A DNA stretch of 64,000 nucleotides from Shewanella oncorhynchi (GCF_012584455.1 NZ_JABAEB010000008.1:112778-176777); one strand, 5' to 3'; numbered from the stretch's first letter, positions 29,619 through 39,852 are shown. Translations and numbers: made by a program. Notes: a model not told the origin generated them from the sequence alone.

Positions 29619-30260
29619 TCACTTTTTCCTGTAAGAGCAGATTGGGTCTGTACTAATTAATTTATTCTCGCGAAAACCTGTTGGCTCGTAAATTTCTACA
29701 AGAGATTTACTGATCACTGCGCCATAGACTCTACCATCATAAAAAAACGGCTCACCAGATTGGTTAGCATAGGAATTGTGAGTTGAAATAAAGCTAGAAT
29801 CAATATTTAAATGCTTTTCATCATAAACATATGAAGAATAAGCTGCGTAGTAACGTGGAGCTTGTAAGCATTCATCCGGATAATCTTCAACTAACACAGA
29901 TTCTGTATTACCATCATTATTAAAATCTAAACGAGTTATTCGGTAGCGCTTTCCTTTATCTAGCCTAATTGCTTCATCTAAATGCTTTTGATAACTATCA
30001 CTCATGACCATTCTTGCTTGCACATTAATACGCAAACCTAGCCCCTCTGGTGCAGGCTGTAAATTCGGCGTGCGAAAGTCTTTAAATTGCTCATCTGCTA
30101 CAAGGCCACATTGCAATGGCTTATCTACATTACGCTCGAGATAAGCCTTAAAGTCTTTACAAAGTTGCAAATTTGGGTTCGAGTGGTCCTCATAGGCTTC
30201 TGCCCAAGAAAATGATGAGGACATACTCCCTACAATGATGAGCAGAATAGAATTTTTCAT
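29619..30260 (-). CDS. Secreted protein of unknown function
   Basis: 213 aa. Signal peptide MKNSILLIIVGSMSSSFSWA, then a mature domain with two or more Cys residues (LQLCKDFKAYLE, LQCGLVADEQF, YPDECLQAPRY, DPICSYRKK) that could form disulfides. ITRLDFNNDGNTESVLVED resembles a calcium-binding FG-GAP/EF-like loop. Not recognised. A/T-rich compared with the genes around it and flanked by repeat copies A and B in opposite orientation. Confidence 0.7.
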   Translation of the reverse strand: MKNSILLIIVGSMSSSFSWAEAYEDHSNPNLQLCKDFKAYLERNVDKPLQCGLVADEQFKDFRTPNLQPAPEGLGLRINVQARMVMSDSYQKHLDEAIRLDKGKRYRITRLDFNNDGNTESVLVEDYPDECLQAPRYYAAYSSYVYDEKHLNIDSSFISTHNSYANQSGEPFFYDGRVYGAVISKSLVEIYEPTGFRENKLISTDPICSYRKK

Positions 30261-30349
30261 CTATGATGATTCCTTTTGAATTACAGTTGTAAAAAATTTA
30301 AATTTAATTTGTAAATATGGCGTTTTAGTAATTGAAATTACAGGAGTTC

Positions 30350-30602
30350 ACCATCCCCTCGGAGTTGCCGCAGGGCATTTGCGTTCGTTGCGTGAGCGAG
30401 GCATGGATGCCGAGATAGCGTCAGTCGAATCAAGGACGAGCGTCTGACGCGATAGCATAAGAACGCTTAATGCCCAAGGGGCTTTCAACTCCGTTGGGGG
30501 CGTCTTGGAGAATCCAAGGAGGATAGGACGAGCAGTCCTCCTTGGTCGGGTGTGGGGTGAAGCCCCACGACCTTGATTCACCTCGGCCGTAAGGCCGCAA
30601 AC
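30350..30602. repeat. Highly structured intergenic repeat element (includes core copy B)
   Basis: This ~250-bp G/C-rich block between two A/T-richer regions folds into a series of hairpins. An outer stem GGGCATTTGCGTTC / GAACGCTTAATGCCC (30373-30386 with 30461-30475) encloses GCGTCAG / CTGACGC (30418-30424 with 30444-30450). Then come a perfect CCAAGGAGGA / TCCTCCTTGG (30513-30522 with 30536-30545), GTGGGG / CCCCAC (30552-30557 with 30563-30568) and CGGCC / GGCCG near 30584-30597. A 93-codon frame across it on the minus strand looks like a by-product of the repeat, not a gene. Confidence 0.65.
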
Positions 30603-30632
30603 ATATAGACAGCCAACATTAAAACTCAATTA

Positions 30633-30893
30633 TTACACGCACTTTCCATCCGATGAATCATCGGAAGAAAGTGCTCGGCTGATGCCGCCGAAGATGACAT
30701 TCAAGAAGCCGATACCGACATCTTTTTGCCTCTCATCGGCGCTGCCCGTATCGTGGCCGCTCGCGTCGCGCATGCTTTGATTATTGTTGGTTCCGCGCAC
30801 AAAATCGCAGGAGACATTGCTCGTATTATTCACCGAGCAGGCACTGAGCAAAGCGATCATTAGCCCGCAAAGTGCAAGACGTAATCTTGGCAT
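30633..30893 (-). CDS. Small lipoprotein of unknown function
   Basis: 86 aa. Lipoprotein signal with lipobox LLSAC (MPRLRLALCGLMIALLSAC), then a short Asn/Ser/Asp-rich mature chain with a hydrophobic patch VGIGFLNVIFGGI and a C-terminal Cys. Its start lies one base after the stop of the upstream aminotransferase gene, so the two are probably co-transcribed. Confidence 0.7.
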   Translation of the reverse strand: MPRLRLALCGLMIALLSACSVNNTSNVSCDFVRGTNNNQSMRDASGHDTGSADERQKDVGIGFLNVIFGGISRALSSDDSSDGKCV

Positions 30894-30894
30894 A

Positions 30895-32031
30895 TTAGTT
30901 CAACACCTCTTCTAATGCCTTGAGGCATAAGGCGACATTCTCGCGGCGGGCACCGAAGCCCATAAGGCCGATGCGCCATGCTTTGCCCGCAAGGGCGCCA
31001 AGGCCGGCGCCGATTTCGAGGTTGTAATCCTTCAGCAAACGAGTCCGCACCGCAGCATCATCGACACCAGCGGGGATGTAAACTGCGTTAAGTTGTGGCA
31101 AGCGCGAATCTTCGTCCACCACAAAGTTAAGCCCTAACTTTTCAAGCCCAGCACGCAGCACTAAATGCATTTCGTGGTGGCGTTGCCATGCATTCTCTAA
31201 GCCTTCGGCCGCTAAAATACGCAGGGATTCATGCAGTGCATAAAGCGCATTCACTGGCGCAGTGTGATGGTAACTACGTTTGCCACCCGCGCTGGTCCAA
31301 TAGGCCATCACTAAGCTTTGATCGAGGAACCAACTTTGCACTGGGGTCTTGCGATTCTTGAGTTTTTCGACGGCAGCAGGTGAGAAAGACACAGGTGATA
31401 AACCCGGTACACAGGAAAGGCACTTTTGACTGCCGGAATAAATAGCATCTATGCCCCATTCATCGACCCTTAACTCGACACCGCCAAGGGAAGTCACCGC
31501 ATCAACTATGCTCAAGCAACCATAGGTTTTGGCTAATGCACACAGGGTTTTGGCATCGGACAAGGCGCCAGTTGAGGTTTCGGCGTGCACAAAGGCTAAA
31601 AATTTGGCATCTGGATTGGCTTTCAGTGCCGCTTCAACCGCAGCAGGGTCAACAGGTGTGCCCCACTCATTGTCCACCAGCACGGCAATCGCGCCCATAC
31701 GCTCGACGTTTTGGCGCATACGCTCACCAAACACCCCGTTACGACAGACAATCACCTTCTCACCCGGCTCGACTAAATTCACGAAACAGGTTTCCATGCC
31801 CGCACTGCCCGGCGCTGATACCGCCATGGTCATTTCGTTTTTAGTTTGGAAGGCGTATTGGATCAGGCTCTTAAGCTCATCCATCATGCCCACAAACAGC
31901 GGATCTAAATGACCGACCGTTGGTCTGGACTGCGCCGCAAGCACTTCGGGATAAACATCCGATGGGCCTGGGCCCATTAAAATACGGCGAGGAGGATTAA
32001 AAGCGGTAAAACGCGGTGCTGGTAACATCAT
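30895..32031 (-). CDS. Class V aminotransferase (serine-pyruvate / alanine-glyoxylate type)
   Basis: 378 aa PLP enzyme. Start PRRILMGPGPSDVYPEVL is the family signature. VDAVTSLGGVELRVDEWGID precedes the Schiff-base lysine in YSGSQKCLSCVPG, and GGKRSYHHTAPVNALYAL follows. It interconverts amino acids such as serine or alanine with glyoxylate or pyruvate; exact substrates cannot be assigned. AAGGAGAC precedes ATG 32031 (a second ATG follows directly). It is downstream of ilvA but separated by the ilv terminator and 200 bp. Confidence 0.9.
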   Translation of the reverse strand: MMLPAPRFTAFNPPRRILMGPGPSDVYPEVLAAQSRPTVGHLDPLFVGMMDELKSLIQYAFQTKNEMTMAVSAPGSAGMETCFVNLVEPGEKVIVCRNGVFGERMRQNVERMGAIAVLVDNEWGTPVDPAAVEAALKANPDAKFLAFVHAETSTGALSDAKTLCALAKTYGCLSIVDAVTSLGGVELRVDEWGIDAIYSGSQKCLSCVPGLSPVSFSPAAVEKLKNRKTPVQSWFLDQSLVMAYWTSAGGKRSYHHTAPVNALYALHESLRILAAEGLENAWQRHHEMHLVLRAGLEKLGLNFVVDEDSRLPQLNAVYIPAGVDDAAVRTRLLKDYNLEIGAGLGALAGKAWRIGLMGFGARRENVALCLKALEEVLN

Positions 32032-32160
32032 GTCTCCTTAATGCGTGTAGGTGTAGGTCGAAGTCTAGTTATTATTCGTTAGCCAATCGTCAGCGGATTA
32101 AGTCAGCGACTTAACTGTGGCGCGCTAATCGGCGGCTAGAGTATTAAGTCTACAAAACTA

Positions 32161-32190
32161 CCACAAAAAGGAGCGCCTGTGCGCTCCTCC
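32161..32190 (-). terminator. Terminator of the ilvLGMDA operon
   Basis: On the minus strand GGAGCGC ACAG GCGCTCC followed by TTTTTGTGG (stem 32170-32176 / 32181-32187), about 45 bp after the ilvA stop. Confidence 0.88.
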
Positions 32191-32235
32191 TTTAGCCTTA
32201 GTTATGACTAACATAACTATCACGCGCATGGTGCG

Positions 32236-33852
32236 CTAAGGTTGTAACGCCTTGTTGCCGTTACCCGCATTTAAAAACAGCTGATAGGCAGGGCTTTGGG
32301 TTTCCTCTTGATAGACAAAACCCAACTCAGTTAAAAACTGTTGGAACGGCAAGGCATCACTCGCGGGCACTTCAAATCCCGCCAGCACTCGGCCAAAGGC
32401 CGCGCCGTGGTTACGATAATGGAACAGACTGATGTTCCATTTACTCTGCAAGGTAGTTAAAAACTTCAGCAGCGCACCGGGATGCTCGGGGAACTCAAAG
32501 CTAAATAAACGCTCCTCTAAAGGCTCAGGTGGATGACCACCGACCATATAACGCACATGCAATTTCGCGGTTTCATCCCCGGATAAATCCTGCACTTCGA
32601 AGCCATTAGCCTCTAAGGTGGCGATGATTTGTTCTAGCTCACCTTGGCCTCGGCTTAAGCGAATGCCGGCAAACACGACGGCAAGATCACGACTGCTGAA
32701 ACGATAGTTAAACTCTGTCATCACCCGCTTATCGAGTAACTCACAGAATGTTAAGAAACTTCCCGGACGTTCAGGGACTTTCACCGCCAGTACCGCTTCT
32801 TTTTGCTCACCAAGCTCACAGCGTTCCGACACATAACGCAGACTGTGGAAATTCACATTGGCACCACTTAAAATCGCCGCGACCTTTTCACCATTGCCGC
32901 AATCACCACTGGCATTGGTGCTGACATATTTTTTAAGCCCAGCCAAGGACAAAGCTCCTGCGGGTTCGGCGATCGCACGGGTGTCCTCGAAGATATCTTT
33001 CACCGCAGCGCAGATTTCATCCGAAGTGACAGTCACTACTTCATCGACATAAAGTTTCGCGACTCGAAACGGCTCAGTGCCGATACGTTTAACCGCCACG
33101 CCGTCGGCAAATAAACCGACTTGCGCCAGTGTCACAGGTTCGCCCGCTTCCATCGCTGCCTTTAAACAGGCGGCGTCTTCTGGCTCGACGCCGACAATTT
33201 TCACCTGCGGCATTACCGCCTTGTAATAGGCTGCGATACCCGCTATTAAACCGCCGCCGCCCACGGGTACAAATACCACTTCGAGATCACGCTGCTGCTG
33301 CAACATCTCTTGGGCGATAGTGCCTTGGCCTGCGATCACAGCTTCATCATCGAAGGGCGCGATATAGACTCGGCCCTCTTCTTTAGCCATCGCCATCGCA
33401 AAGCCATTGGCTTGATCGAAGGCTTGGCCGTGCAATACCACGTTGCCACCTAAACGGCGCACCGCATCGACTTTAATATCGGGCGTCGTCTCAGGCATCA
33501 CAATCACAGCATCCACACCGCGACTCGCCGCCGACATAGCCACACCCTGAGCATGATTGCCTGCCGAAGCACACACCACACCGCGCTGACATTCTTCTTT
33601 CGTCAGCTGGGCGATACGGTTATAGGCACCGCGTAACTTGAAGGAATGCACTGGCTGCATATCTTCGCGCTTCAAAAATACCTGACAACCTAAACGCGCC
33701 GATAACTTGTTCATGCTGGAAAGCGGCGTCACTTTCGCTATGTCATACACGGATGACAACAGGATTTTTTGCAGATAGCTTTGTGCCAACTGAAAATGGG
33801 CTAAATCCGCCTGAGTTTGCGATGAGAGTGGCAACATAGATGCAGTAAACAT
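32236..33852 (-). CDS. ilvA: Threonine ammonia-lyase, biosynthetic (IlvA)
   Basis: 538 aa PLP enzyme converting threonine to 2-oxobutanoate, the first step to isoleucine. The PLP lysine is Lys72 in HSFKLRGAYN, the Gly loop is VFVPVGGGGLIAG, and the C-terminal third carries two ACT-like regulatory domains (RPGSFLTFCELL, HPGALLKFLTTL) expected to bind isoleucine/valine. E. coli IlvA is 514 aa. The start has GGAGG upstream and lies two bases after the ilvD stop, so translation is coupled. Confidence 0.95.
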   Translation of the reverse strand: MFTASMLPLSSQTQADLAHFQLAQSYLQKILLSSVYDIAKVTPLSSMNKLSARLGCQVFLKREDMQPVHSFKLRGAYNRIAQLTKEECQRGVVCASAGNHAQGVAMSAASRGVDAVIVMPETTPDIKVDAVRRLGGNVVLHGQAFDQANGFAMAMAKEEGRVYIAPFDDEAVIAGQGTIAQEMLQQQRDLEVVFVPVGGGGLIAGIAAYYKAVMPQVKIVGVEPEDAACLKAAMEAGEPVTLAQVGLFADGVAVKRIGTEPFRVAKLYVDEVVTVTSDEICAAVKDIFEDTRAIAEPAGALSLAGLKKYVSTNASGDCGNGEKVAAILSGANVNFHSLRYVSERCELGEQKEAVLAVKVPERPGSFLTFCELLDKRVMTEFNYRFSSRDLAVVFAGIRLSRGQGELEQIIATLEANGFEVQDLSGDETAKLHVRYMVGGHPPEPLEERLFSFEFPEHPGALLKFLTTLQSKWNISLFHYRNHGAAFGRVLAGFEVPASDALPFQQFLTELGFVYQEETQSPAYQLFLNAGNGNKALQP

Positions 33853-33854
33853 AA

Positions 33855-35714
33855 TTAGTCCTCCAGTTTACTGCGATCGCGCACCGCGCCCTTGTCGGCA
33901 CTGGTGGCGAGCATGGCGTAGGCCTTAAGTGCGAGTGACACATAACGCTGGCGACCAATAGGTTTCCACGCCATTGGGCCAAGACTGTGCATTTTTTCGC
34001 GGCGAGCATTGAGTTCAACATCGCTTACTGCCAGCTTGATGCTGCGCTTGGGTATATCAATTTCGATGCGATCGCCATTTTCAATCAAGGCGATAGTGCC
34101 GCCAGCTGCCGCTTCGGGTGAGACGTGGCCAATCGATAAACCTGAAGTGCCACCGGAGAAACGACCGTCGGTGATCAGCGCACAGACCTTACCTAGCCCG
34201 CGTGATTTTAAGTAACTGGTTGGGTACAACATTTCTTGCATACCTGGGCCACCTTTAGGGCCTTCGTAACGGATAACCACCACGTCACCCGCCACCACTT
34301 CGCCGCCTAAAATGCCCGCCACGGCATCATCTTGGCTTTCATAGACGCGAGCAGAGCCGATGAAGGTCAGATTAGATTCATCCACGCCCGCCGTTTTAAC
34401 GATACAGCCGTTCTCGGCCACATTACCCGACAATACGGCAAGGCCACCTTCTTGGCTGAAGGCAAATTCACGGCTACGGATACAACCTTCTTGCCTGTCG
34501 TTATCCAGTGACGGCCAGCGACAATCTTGGCTAAAGGCTTTAGTGGTCGGAATGCCCGCAGGTCCCGCCATAAAGAAATGTTTTACTTTTTCATCTTGCG
34601 TCTGCATCACATCGTATTTCGCCAATACAGACTTCAAATTGCCACCTTCATCGGCCGCCACATGGAACACATCGGTATGCAGTAATCCGGCTCTGTCTAG
34701 CTCACCTAAAATCCCCATCACGCCGCCCGCACGGTGCACGTCTTCCATATGATATTTAGGCGTCGATGGCGCAACCTTACAAAGGTGCGGCACCAAGCGC
34801 GACATGCGGTCGATATCCGCCATGGTAAAATCAACATCAGCTTCCTGCGCGGCGGCCAATAAATGCAATACAGTGTTAGATGAACCGCCCATGGCGATAT
34901 CTAAGGTCATGGCATTTTCGAAGGCTTTAAAGTTGGCGATATTGCGTGGCAATGCCGATTCATCATCTTGATGATAATAACGTTTTGCCAGCGCCATCAC
35001 CCGGCGACCCGCTTCCAAAAACAGCTCGCGACGATCGGCGTGGGTTGCCAGCATAGAACCGTTACCCGGCAGCGATAACCCTAGGGCTTCGGTTAAACAG
35101 TTCATTGAGTTAGCGGTAAACATGCCAGAGCAAGAGCCGCAGGTTGGGCACGCGCTACGCTCAATTTTGGCACTGTCTTCATCGCTCACGTTCGAATCGG
35201 CGCCGGCTATCATGGCATCGACTAAGTCGAGCTTGATGAGTTTATCCGACAACTTAGTCTTGCCTGCTTCCATCGGTCCGCCAGACACGAATACCACAGG
35301 AATATTGAGGCGCAGCGCCGCCATCAACATGCCGGGGGTGATCTTGTCGCAGTTGGAGATACAGACTAAAGCATCGGCGCAGTGGGCGTTAACCATGTAT
35401 TCCACACTGTCGGCGATAAGCTCACGTGATGGCAGACTATAGAGCATACCGCCGTGGCCCATGGCGATACCGTCATCGACGGCGATCGTATTGAATTCTT
35501 TGGCGATACCGCCCGCTTCTTCGATGGCGCTCGCCACCAGTGACCCCATGTCTTTTAAGTGCACATGACCCGGTACAAACTGAGTAAAGGAGTTAGCAAT
35601 GGCGATAATTGGCTTACCAAAATCATTGTCTTTCACCCCTGTGGCGCGCCATAGCGCACGGGCACCCGCCATATTGCGGCCTTCGGTACTGGTAGCTGAT
35701 CGTAACTTTGGCAT
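33855..35714 (-). CDS. ilvD: Dihydroxy-acid dehydratase (IlvD)
   Basis: 619 aa iron-sulfur enzyme, third common step in valine and isoleucine synthesis. The N-terminus [20 protein letters not shown] is canonical. Fe-S ligands are visible in [11 protein letters not shown] and [19 protein letters not shown], and the C-terminal [20 protein letters not shown] motif is intact. Length equals the E. coli enzyme (616). It follows ilvM directly; ilvE, which lies between them in E. coli, is absent. Confidence 0.96.
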   Translation of the reverse strand: MPKLRSATSTEGRNMAGARALWRATGVKDNDFGKPIIAIANSFTQFVPGHVHLKDMGSLVASAIEEAGGIAKEFNTIAVDDGIAMGHGGMLYSLPSRELIADSVEYMVNAHCADALVCISNCDKITPGMLMAALRLNIPVVFVSGGPMEAGKTKLSDKLIKLDLVDAMIAGADSNVSDEDSAKIERSACPTCGSCSGMFTANSMNCLTEALGLSLPGNGSMLATHADRRELFLEAGRRVMALAKRYYHQDDESALPRNIANFKAFENAMTLDIAMGGSSNTVLHLLAAAQEADVDFTMADIDRMSRLVPHLCKVAPSTPKYHMEDVHRAGGVMGILGELDRAGLLHTDVFHVAADEGGNLKSVLAKYDVMQTQDEKVKHFFMAGPAGIPTTKAFSQDCRWPSLDNDRQEGCIRSREFAFSQEGGLAVLSGNVAENGCIVKTAGVDESNLTFIGSARVYESQDDAVAGILGGEVVAGDVVVIRYEGPKGGPGMQEMLYPTSYLKSRGLGKVCALITDGRFSGGTSGLSIGHVSPEAAAGGTIALIENGDRIEIDIPKRSIKLAVSDVELNARREKMHSLGPMAWKPIGRQRYVSLALKAYAMLATSADKGAVRDRSKLED

Positions 35715-35762
35715 TGACTGTATCCTTTATCTCAAATCGAAAATCGTATTCTTAATTCACAT

Positions 35763-35784
35763 GGCGAATGCTTAAGCATTCGCC
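35763..35784. repeat. 22-bp perfect palindrome at the ilvM stop codon
   Basis: GGCGAATGC TTAA GCATTCGCC: perfect 9-bp arms around TTAA. It spans the ilvM stop codon (35772-35774) and lies in the 57-bp ilvM-ilvD gap. No T-run follows, so it is not a standard terminator. Confidence 0.7.
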
Positions 35785-36029
35785 GTTTGTTGCAAGCTCA
35801 GCGGTAACAATACCTTACACTGGGTCACATCAATCAGTTTATTCAACTGATTACTTAACAGTTCGATGGCACGTTCGCTATCGACCTCCATATCCAGCGA
35901 CAGGCTCGCATCGTCATTCATACGCATCTGCATTTGGGTAATCGTAAAGCCTCGATGGCGAGTCACGCGCAAAACACGCTCAAGCACTTCGGGGCGTTGT
36001 TGAACCGTTAATTCCAGAGAGTGGATCAT
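35772..36029 (-). CDS. ilvM: Acetolactate synthase II small subunit (IlvM)
   Basis: 85 aa regulatory subunit with an ACT-like fold ([20 protein letters not shown], then [12 protein letters not shown]). It associates with IlvG. The start at 36029 overlaps the ilvG stop (ATGA); the open frame runs 21 codons further upstream inside ilvG but family members begin here. Confidence 0.93.
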   Translation of the reverse strand: MIHSLELTVQQRPEVLERVLRVTRHRGFTITQMQMRMNDDASLSLDMEVDSERAIELLSNQLNKLIDVTQCKVLLPLSLQQTANA

Positions 36030-37699
36030 GTTTGTTTCTCCATTTCGTCCATCATATCGCTGTTTGATGCGCCGGGGGGCACCAGTGGCCAAACGTTAAA
36101 AGCATCGTCGATTGCAACGTGTAACAAATACGGGCCCTTAGCCGCTAACATTTCGGTTAAGGCTTCTTCCACTTCGTCGGAAGAAAAAATCGTCCGGCCG
36201 GGGATATCAAAGGCGGAGGCCAATAACACAAAATCTGGGTTATCAGATAAATCCGTTTCGCTGTAACGCTCTTCAAAGAATAGCTGTTGCCACTGCTTCA
36301 CCATGCCGAGTTTTTGATTGTCGATCAGCACTATCTTCACCGGCAACTTACGGCGTTTGATGGTGGTCAGCTCCTGCACATTCATCATAAAAGAACCATC
36401 ACCAGAGACAGTCACCACAGTCGCATCGGGACGCGCCACTTGCGCACCAATGGCGGCGGGTAAGCCAAAGCCCATAGTGCCTAAGCCAGCGCTGGACAGG
36501 TGATCTTCTGGACGGCGGAACCACATATGCTGGGCCACCCACATTTGGTGCTGGCCCACATCGCAACAAACAACATTGTCTTCGGGTAATTTATTGGCTA
36601 AACGGCGCAGCAGCGCAGGCGCATAGATCAAACTGCCGGGGTGTTGATAATCCCATTGATGCTTACGGGATAAATGCTCCACCTCAGCCTGCCAAGGCGT
36701 AATGTTCATCGACATGGCTAAGGCGGGGAGGATTTGGCGTAAGTCACCGGCGATTGCCACCTCTGGCATACGTAACTTGCCCAGCTCAGCGGCGTCTATG
36801 TCTAAATGGATCACTTTGGCCTTGTCGGCAAAGCTCGCTAAACGGCCGGTGACTCTGTCGTCGAAACGGGCGCCAACCACGATCAGCAAATCACAATCCT
36901 GTACCGCTAAGTTAGCCGCTTTGCCACCATGCATGCCTAACATGCCTAAGTAACCTGGCGTGCCGTGGGCGATACTGCCAAGCCCTTTCAAGGTCGCGAC
37001 CGAAGGTATACCCGTTACTTTGATAAACTCACGCAGTTGATCGACCGCGCCCGCCATGCCCACACCGCCACCGACATACAACATAGGTTGTTTCGCTTCT
37101 GCCAACAGCGCACGGGCAGCCTCGATATCACTCATCTCGGCTTGGGGTTCGTTCATGACGGCCAGCAAAGGTGTACGGTATTCGAGGTGAGCGAGTTGGA
37201 TATCCTTCGGGATATCGACCAACACAGGACCAGGGCGGCCGGATGCGGCGATCTCAAAAGCTTGATACAAGGTTGGGATAAGATCGTTGATGTTTGTCAC
37301 CATAAAACTGTGCTTAGTGCAGCTCAGTGACATGCCCAGCACGTCGATTTCTTGAAAGGCGTCGGTGCCGATAACGGCGGTGGAGACTTGGCCTGTGATG
37401 GCCACGATAGGCACTGAATCTAACAGCGCGTCGGCTAAGGAAGTGATCAGGTTAGTCGCGCCTGGGCCTGAGGTCGCGAAGCACACGCCGGTTTTACCGC
37501 TGGCTCTTGCGTATCCTACGGCGGCAAAGGCGGCGCCTTGTTCGTGACGGCTTAAGAGATGTTCAACAGGGCTTCCATAGAGGGCATCGTATATTGGCAT
37601 AATGGCACCACCTGGGTAACCAAACACTGTGGTGACTCCATGTGCTGCTAACACTTTGATTACCGCGTCTGCACCTCTGATCATCTGCCCTGGTTCCAT
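36026..37699 (-). CDS. ilvG: Acetolactate synthase II large subunit (IlvG)
   Basis: 557 aa ThDP- and FAD-dependent enzyme forming acetolactate/acetohydroxybutyrate, first common step of branched-chain synthesis. Motifs: [33 protein letters not shown] with the catalytic Glu, [12 protein letters not shown], and ThDP-binding [14 protein letters not shown]. No frameshift is present, unlike the ilvG of E. coli K-12. It is preceded by a leader peptide and attenuator. Confidence 0.96.
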   Translation of the reverse strand: MEPGQMIRGADAVIKVLAAHGVTTVFGYPGGAIMPIYDALYGSPVEHLLSRHEQGAAFAAVGYARASGKTGVCFATSGPGATNLITSLADALLDSVPIVAITGQVSTAVIGTDAFQEIDVLGMSLSCTKHSFMVTNINDLIPTLYQAFEIAASGRPGPVLVDIPKDIQLAHLEYRTPLLAVMNEPQAEMSDIEAARALLAEAKQPMLYVGGGVGMAGAVDQLREFIKVTGIPSVATLKGLGSIAHGTPGYLGMLGMHGGKAANLAVQDCDLLIVVGARFDDRVTGRLASFADKAKVIHLDIDAAELGKLRMPEVAIAGDLRQILPALAMSMNITPWQAEVEHLSRKHQWDYQHPGSLIYAPALLRRLANKLPEDNVVCCDVGQHQMWVAQHMWFRRPEDHLSSAGLGTMGFGLPAAIGAQVARPDATVVTVSGDGSFMMNVQELTTIKRRKLPVKIVLIDNQKLGMVKQWQQLFFEERYSETDLSDNPDFVLLASAFDIPGRTIFSSDEVEEALTEMLAAKGPYLLHVAIDDAFNVWPLVPPGASNSDMMDEMEKQT

Positions 37700-37793
37700 A
37701 TTCTCTCTCGCTACGTTAGTCCTGAATTGCCGAAAATCGACGCTAATTTTTTACTCTTTCGAAGCTTAGAACCTTACTCTAGGCCCTGAAACG

Positions 37794-37829
37794 AAGAACC
37801 CCCCGGTCCTTTCGGAGCGGGGGGTTCTT
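37794..37829 (-). terminator. ilv operon attenuator hairpin
   Basis: 11-bp arms AAGAACCCCCC (37794-37804) / GGGGGGTTCTT (37819-37829) with an inner TCC/GGA stem and TTTC loop. It lies between the leader peptide stop (37856) and ilvG. On the minus strand CGTTTC follows, a short U stretch. Confidence 0.8.
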
Positions 37830-37855
37830 TCGAAACTTTTAACCTTTTAGGTATA

Positions 37856-37942
37856 TCAGTTCGCCATGCGCCGCCCCCGCTGTGATTTAATAATCACGAC
37901 GGTAATAATCACGAGAATGAGCTTGGCAGCTTGGTTAAACAT
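37856..37942 (-). CDS. ilvL: ilv operon leader peptide (IlvL)
   Basis: 28 codons reading MFNQAAK LILVIITVVII KSQRGRRMAN then TGA. Ten of eleven consecutive residues are Ile, Leu or Val, the classic sensor for charged branched-chain tRNAs. TAGGA lies about 11 bases upstream of the ATG. Ribosome stalling here would disfavour the downstream terminator hairpin at 37794-37829, as in the E. coli ilvL attenuator. Confidence 0.88.
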   Translation of the reverse strand: MFNQAAKLILVIITVVIIKSQRGRRMAN

Positions 37943-38373
37943 CAATATGGATTCCTAATCGGTGTTTCTAAAATTGGGATATTGCATGAAAGTTAGTATC
38001 GCTTTGGGCTTTGCCCTAGCGCGAGCTATTAGCTTTACCATAAAGCAACGGCCAAACACAATAAAAAATATCTTTTGTCAAAAAAATTCAGCTTCCCTGC
38101 CGAGACAATGCAAAACAACAAAGTAAAACGTTAACTGTTGAGCCTCAGTCGGCGCGATTCACCTACTGAACGATAGACTCACTAACTGTGTCGTTTTTGC
38201 CCGCTCGACAACCCACTGAACAGGAAAAAATTTGTTTCTCACTAACTGATTTATCACTAAGCAAGCTCAAGATGCGCGTTTCACTATCTTGAGCTTGCTT
38301 GGGAACTGAGCTGAGACCCAAGTCCTTTGAGTCTCAACCCTCTCCCCCAATGCTAGGCTTAACTAACTATCAC
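37943..38373. promoter_or_regulatory. Intergenic region ilvC to ilvL
   Basis: No further gene seen. A TTGACA on the minus strand at 38081-38076 could be the -35 of the ilvL promoter, but I see no convincing -10 at the right distance. It also contains the long inverted repeat at 38259-38300. Confidence 0.4.
38259..38300. repeat. 15-bp perfect inverted repeat downstream of ilvC
   Basis: AAGCAAGCTCAAGAT (38259-38273) and ATCTTGAGCTTGCTT (38286-38300) with a 12-nt loop. It lies 74 bp after the ilvC stop. No T-run follows on either strand, so it may be a processed 3' end, an unusual terminator or a protein site. Confidence 0.65.
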
Positions 38374-39852
38374 TTAAGCCTCAACAATGCTCTTCATATC
38401 TGTCATGTAACCGCGAAGCTCAGCGCCAACATATTCCACTGCCGTTTCACGAATCGCTTCGTTAACAGCGATGAGCGTTAGGTTGTCGACACCGGTTGCG
38501 CAGTCTTTCAGGCCAGCACCTAAATACTCAGATGACATGGCATTAACGTAGTCGCGCAGCATAGGTACGGCGGCGTGATTGAACAGGTAGCAACCGTATT
38601 CGGCTGTGTCTGAAATCACTACGTTCATTTCGTACAAACGCTTACGAGCAATCGTGTTAGCGATAAGTGGGGTTTCGTGCAGTGACTCGTAATAAGCCGA
38701 CTCTTCCACAATACCTGCAGATACCATAGTGTCGAACGCCAGTTCCACACCCGCTTTGATCATAGCGACAAGGAAAATACCTTTGTCGAAATAGGTTTGT
38801 TCGTCGATATGCTCGCTCGATACGGGCGCATTTTCGAAACCTGTTTCGCCAGTTTCGGCTCTCCAACGCAGTAAGTTCGCATCATCGTTTGCCCAGTCTT
38901 CCATCATAGTGCGTGAGAATTCGCCGCTGATGATGTCATCCATGTGCTTTTCAAATAATGGTTGCAGAATTTCTTTTAAATCTTCTGCAATTTCAAATGC
39001 TTTAATCTTGGCTGGATTAGACAAACGGTCCATCATGTTAGTGATGCCGCCGTGTTTCAGCGCTTCAGTGACCGTTTCCCAACCTTGCTGGATAAGCTTG
39101 GCCGCATAGCCTGGCTCAACGCCATCGGCGATCATTTTCTCGTAACCTAAGATGGCCCCCGTCTGCAACATACCGCACAGAATGGTCTGTTCGCCCATCA
39201 GATCCGATTTCACTTCTGCAATGAAAGACGACAGTAAAACACCGGCTCTGTCTCCACCCGTTGCGCTAGCGTAGGCTTTAGCAATCTCTAAGCCATCACC
39301 GTTTGGATCGTTTTCTGGGTGAACCGCGATAAGGGTAGGCACACCAAAACCACGTTTGTATTCTTCACGCACTTCAGTACCTGGGCACTTAGGCGCAACC
39401 ATCACCACAGTGATATCAGAACGAACTTGCATACCCTCTTCAACGATGTTGAAGCCGTGCGAGTAAGACAAGGTAGAGCCTTGCTTCATCAGTGGCATAA
39501 CCGCGTTAACCACGTTTGAATGCTGTTTGTCCGGCGTCAGGTTAAGCACCAGATCCGCCGCAGGGATTAATTCTTCAAAGGTACCGACACGGAAACCGTT
39601 ATCGGTTGCTTTTTGCCATGAGGCACGTTTCTGTTCAATCGCTTCAGGACGCAGGGCAAAAGAGATATTCAGACCCGAGTCACGCATGTTCAAGCCTTGG
39701 TTAAGACCTTGAGCACCACAACCTAAAATAACAATATTCCAATCTTTGATGTAGTTACAGCCGTCGCTAAACTCAGAACGATCCATGAAACGACATTGGC
39801 CAAGCTGTGCTAATTGTTGACGTAAATTCAGAGAGTTAAAATAGTTAGCCAT
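38374..39852 (-). CDS. ilvC: Ketol-acid reductoisomerase, class II (IlvC)
   Basis: 492 aa, like the long enterobacterial form (E. coli 491). It begins [20 protein letters not shown] and has the NADPH loop [35 protein letters not shown] and the duplicated C-terminal helical region of class II enzymes follow. Converts acetolactate to dihydroxyisovalerate. I start it at the second Met of the frame because the family does. Divergent from its regulator ilvY. Confidence 0.96.
   Translation of the reverse strand: MANYFNSLNLRQQLAQLGQCRFMDRSEFSDGCNYIKDWNIVILGCGAQGLNQGLNMRDSGLNISFALRPEAIEQKRASWQKATDNGFRVGTFEELIPAADLVLNLTPDKQHSNVVNAVMPLMKQGSTLSYSHGFNIVEEGMQVRSDITVVMVAPKCPGTEVREEYKRGFGVPTLIAVHPENDPNGDGLEIAKAYASATGGDRAGVLLSSFIAEVKSDLMGEQTILCGMLQTGAILGYEKMIADGVEPGYAAKLIQQGWETVTEALKHGGITNMMDRLSNPAKIKAFEIAEDLKEILQPLFEKHMDDIISGEFSRTMMEDWANDDANLLRWRAETGETGFENAPVSSEHIDEQTYFDKGIFLVAMIKAGVELAFDTMVSAGIVEESAYYESLHETPLIANTIARKRLYEMNVVISDTAEYGCYLFNHAAVPMLRDYVNAMSSEYLGAGLKDCATGVDNLTLIAVNEAIRETAVEYVGAELRGYMTDMKSIVEA

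Noticed and set aside
30348..30629. 93-codon minus-strand open frame
   Set aside because: It runs through the structured repeat, follows its hairpins, and has no ribosome site; it looks like a chance frame in a G/C-rich repeat.
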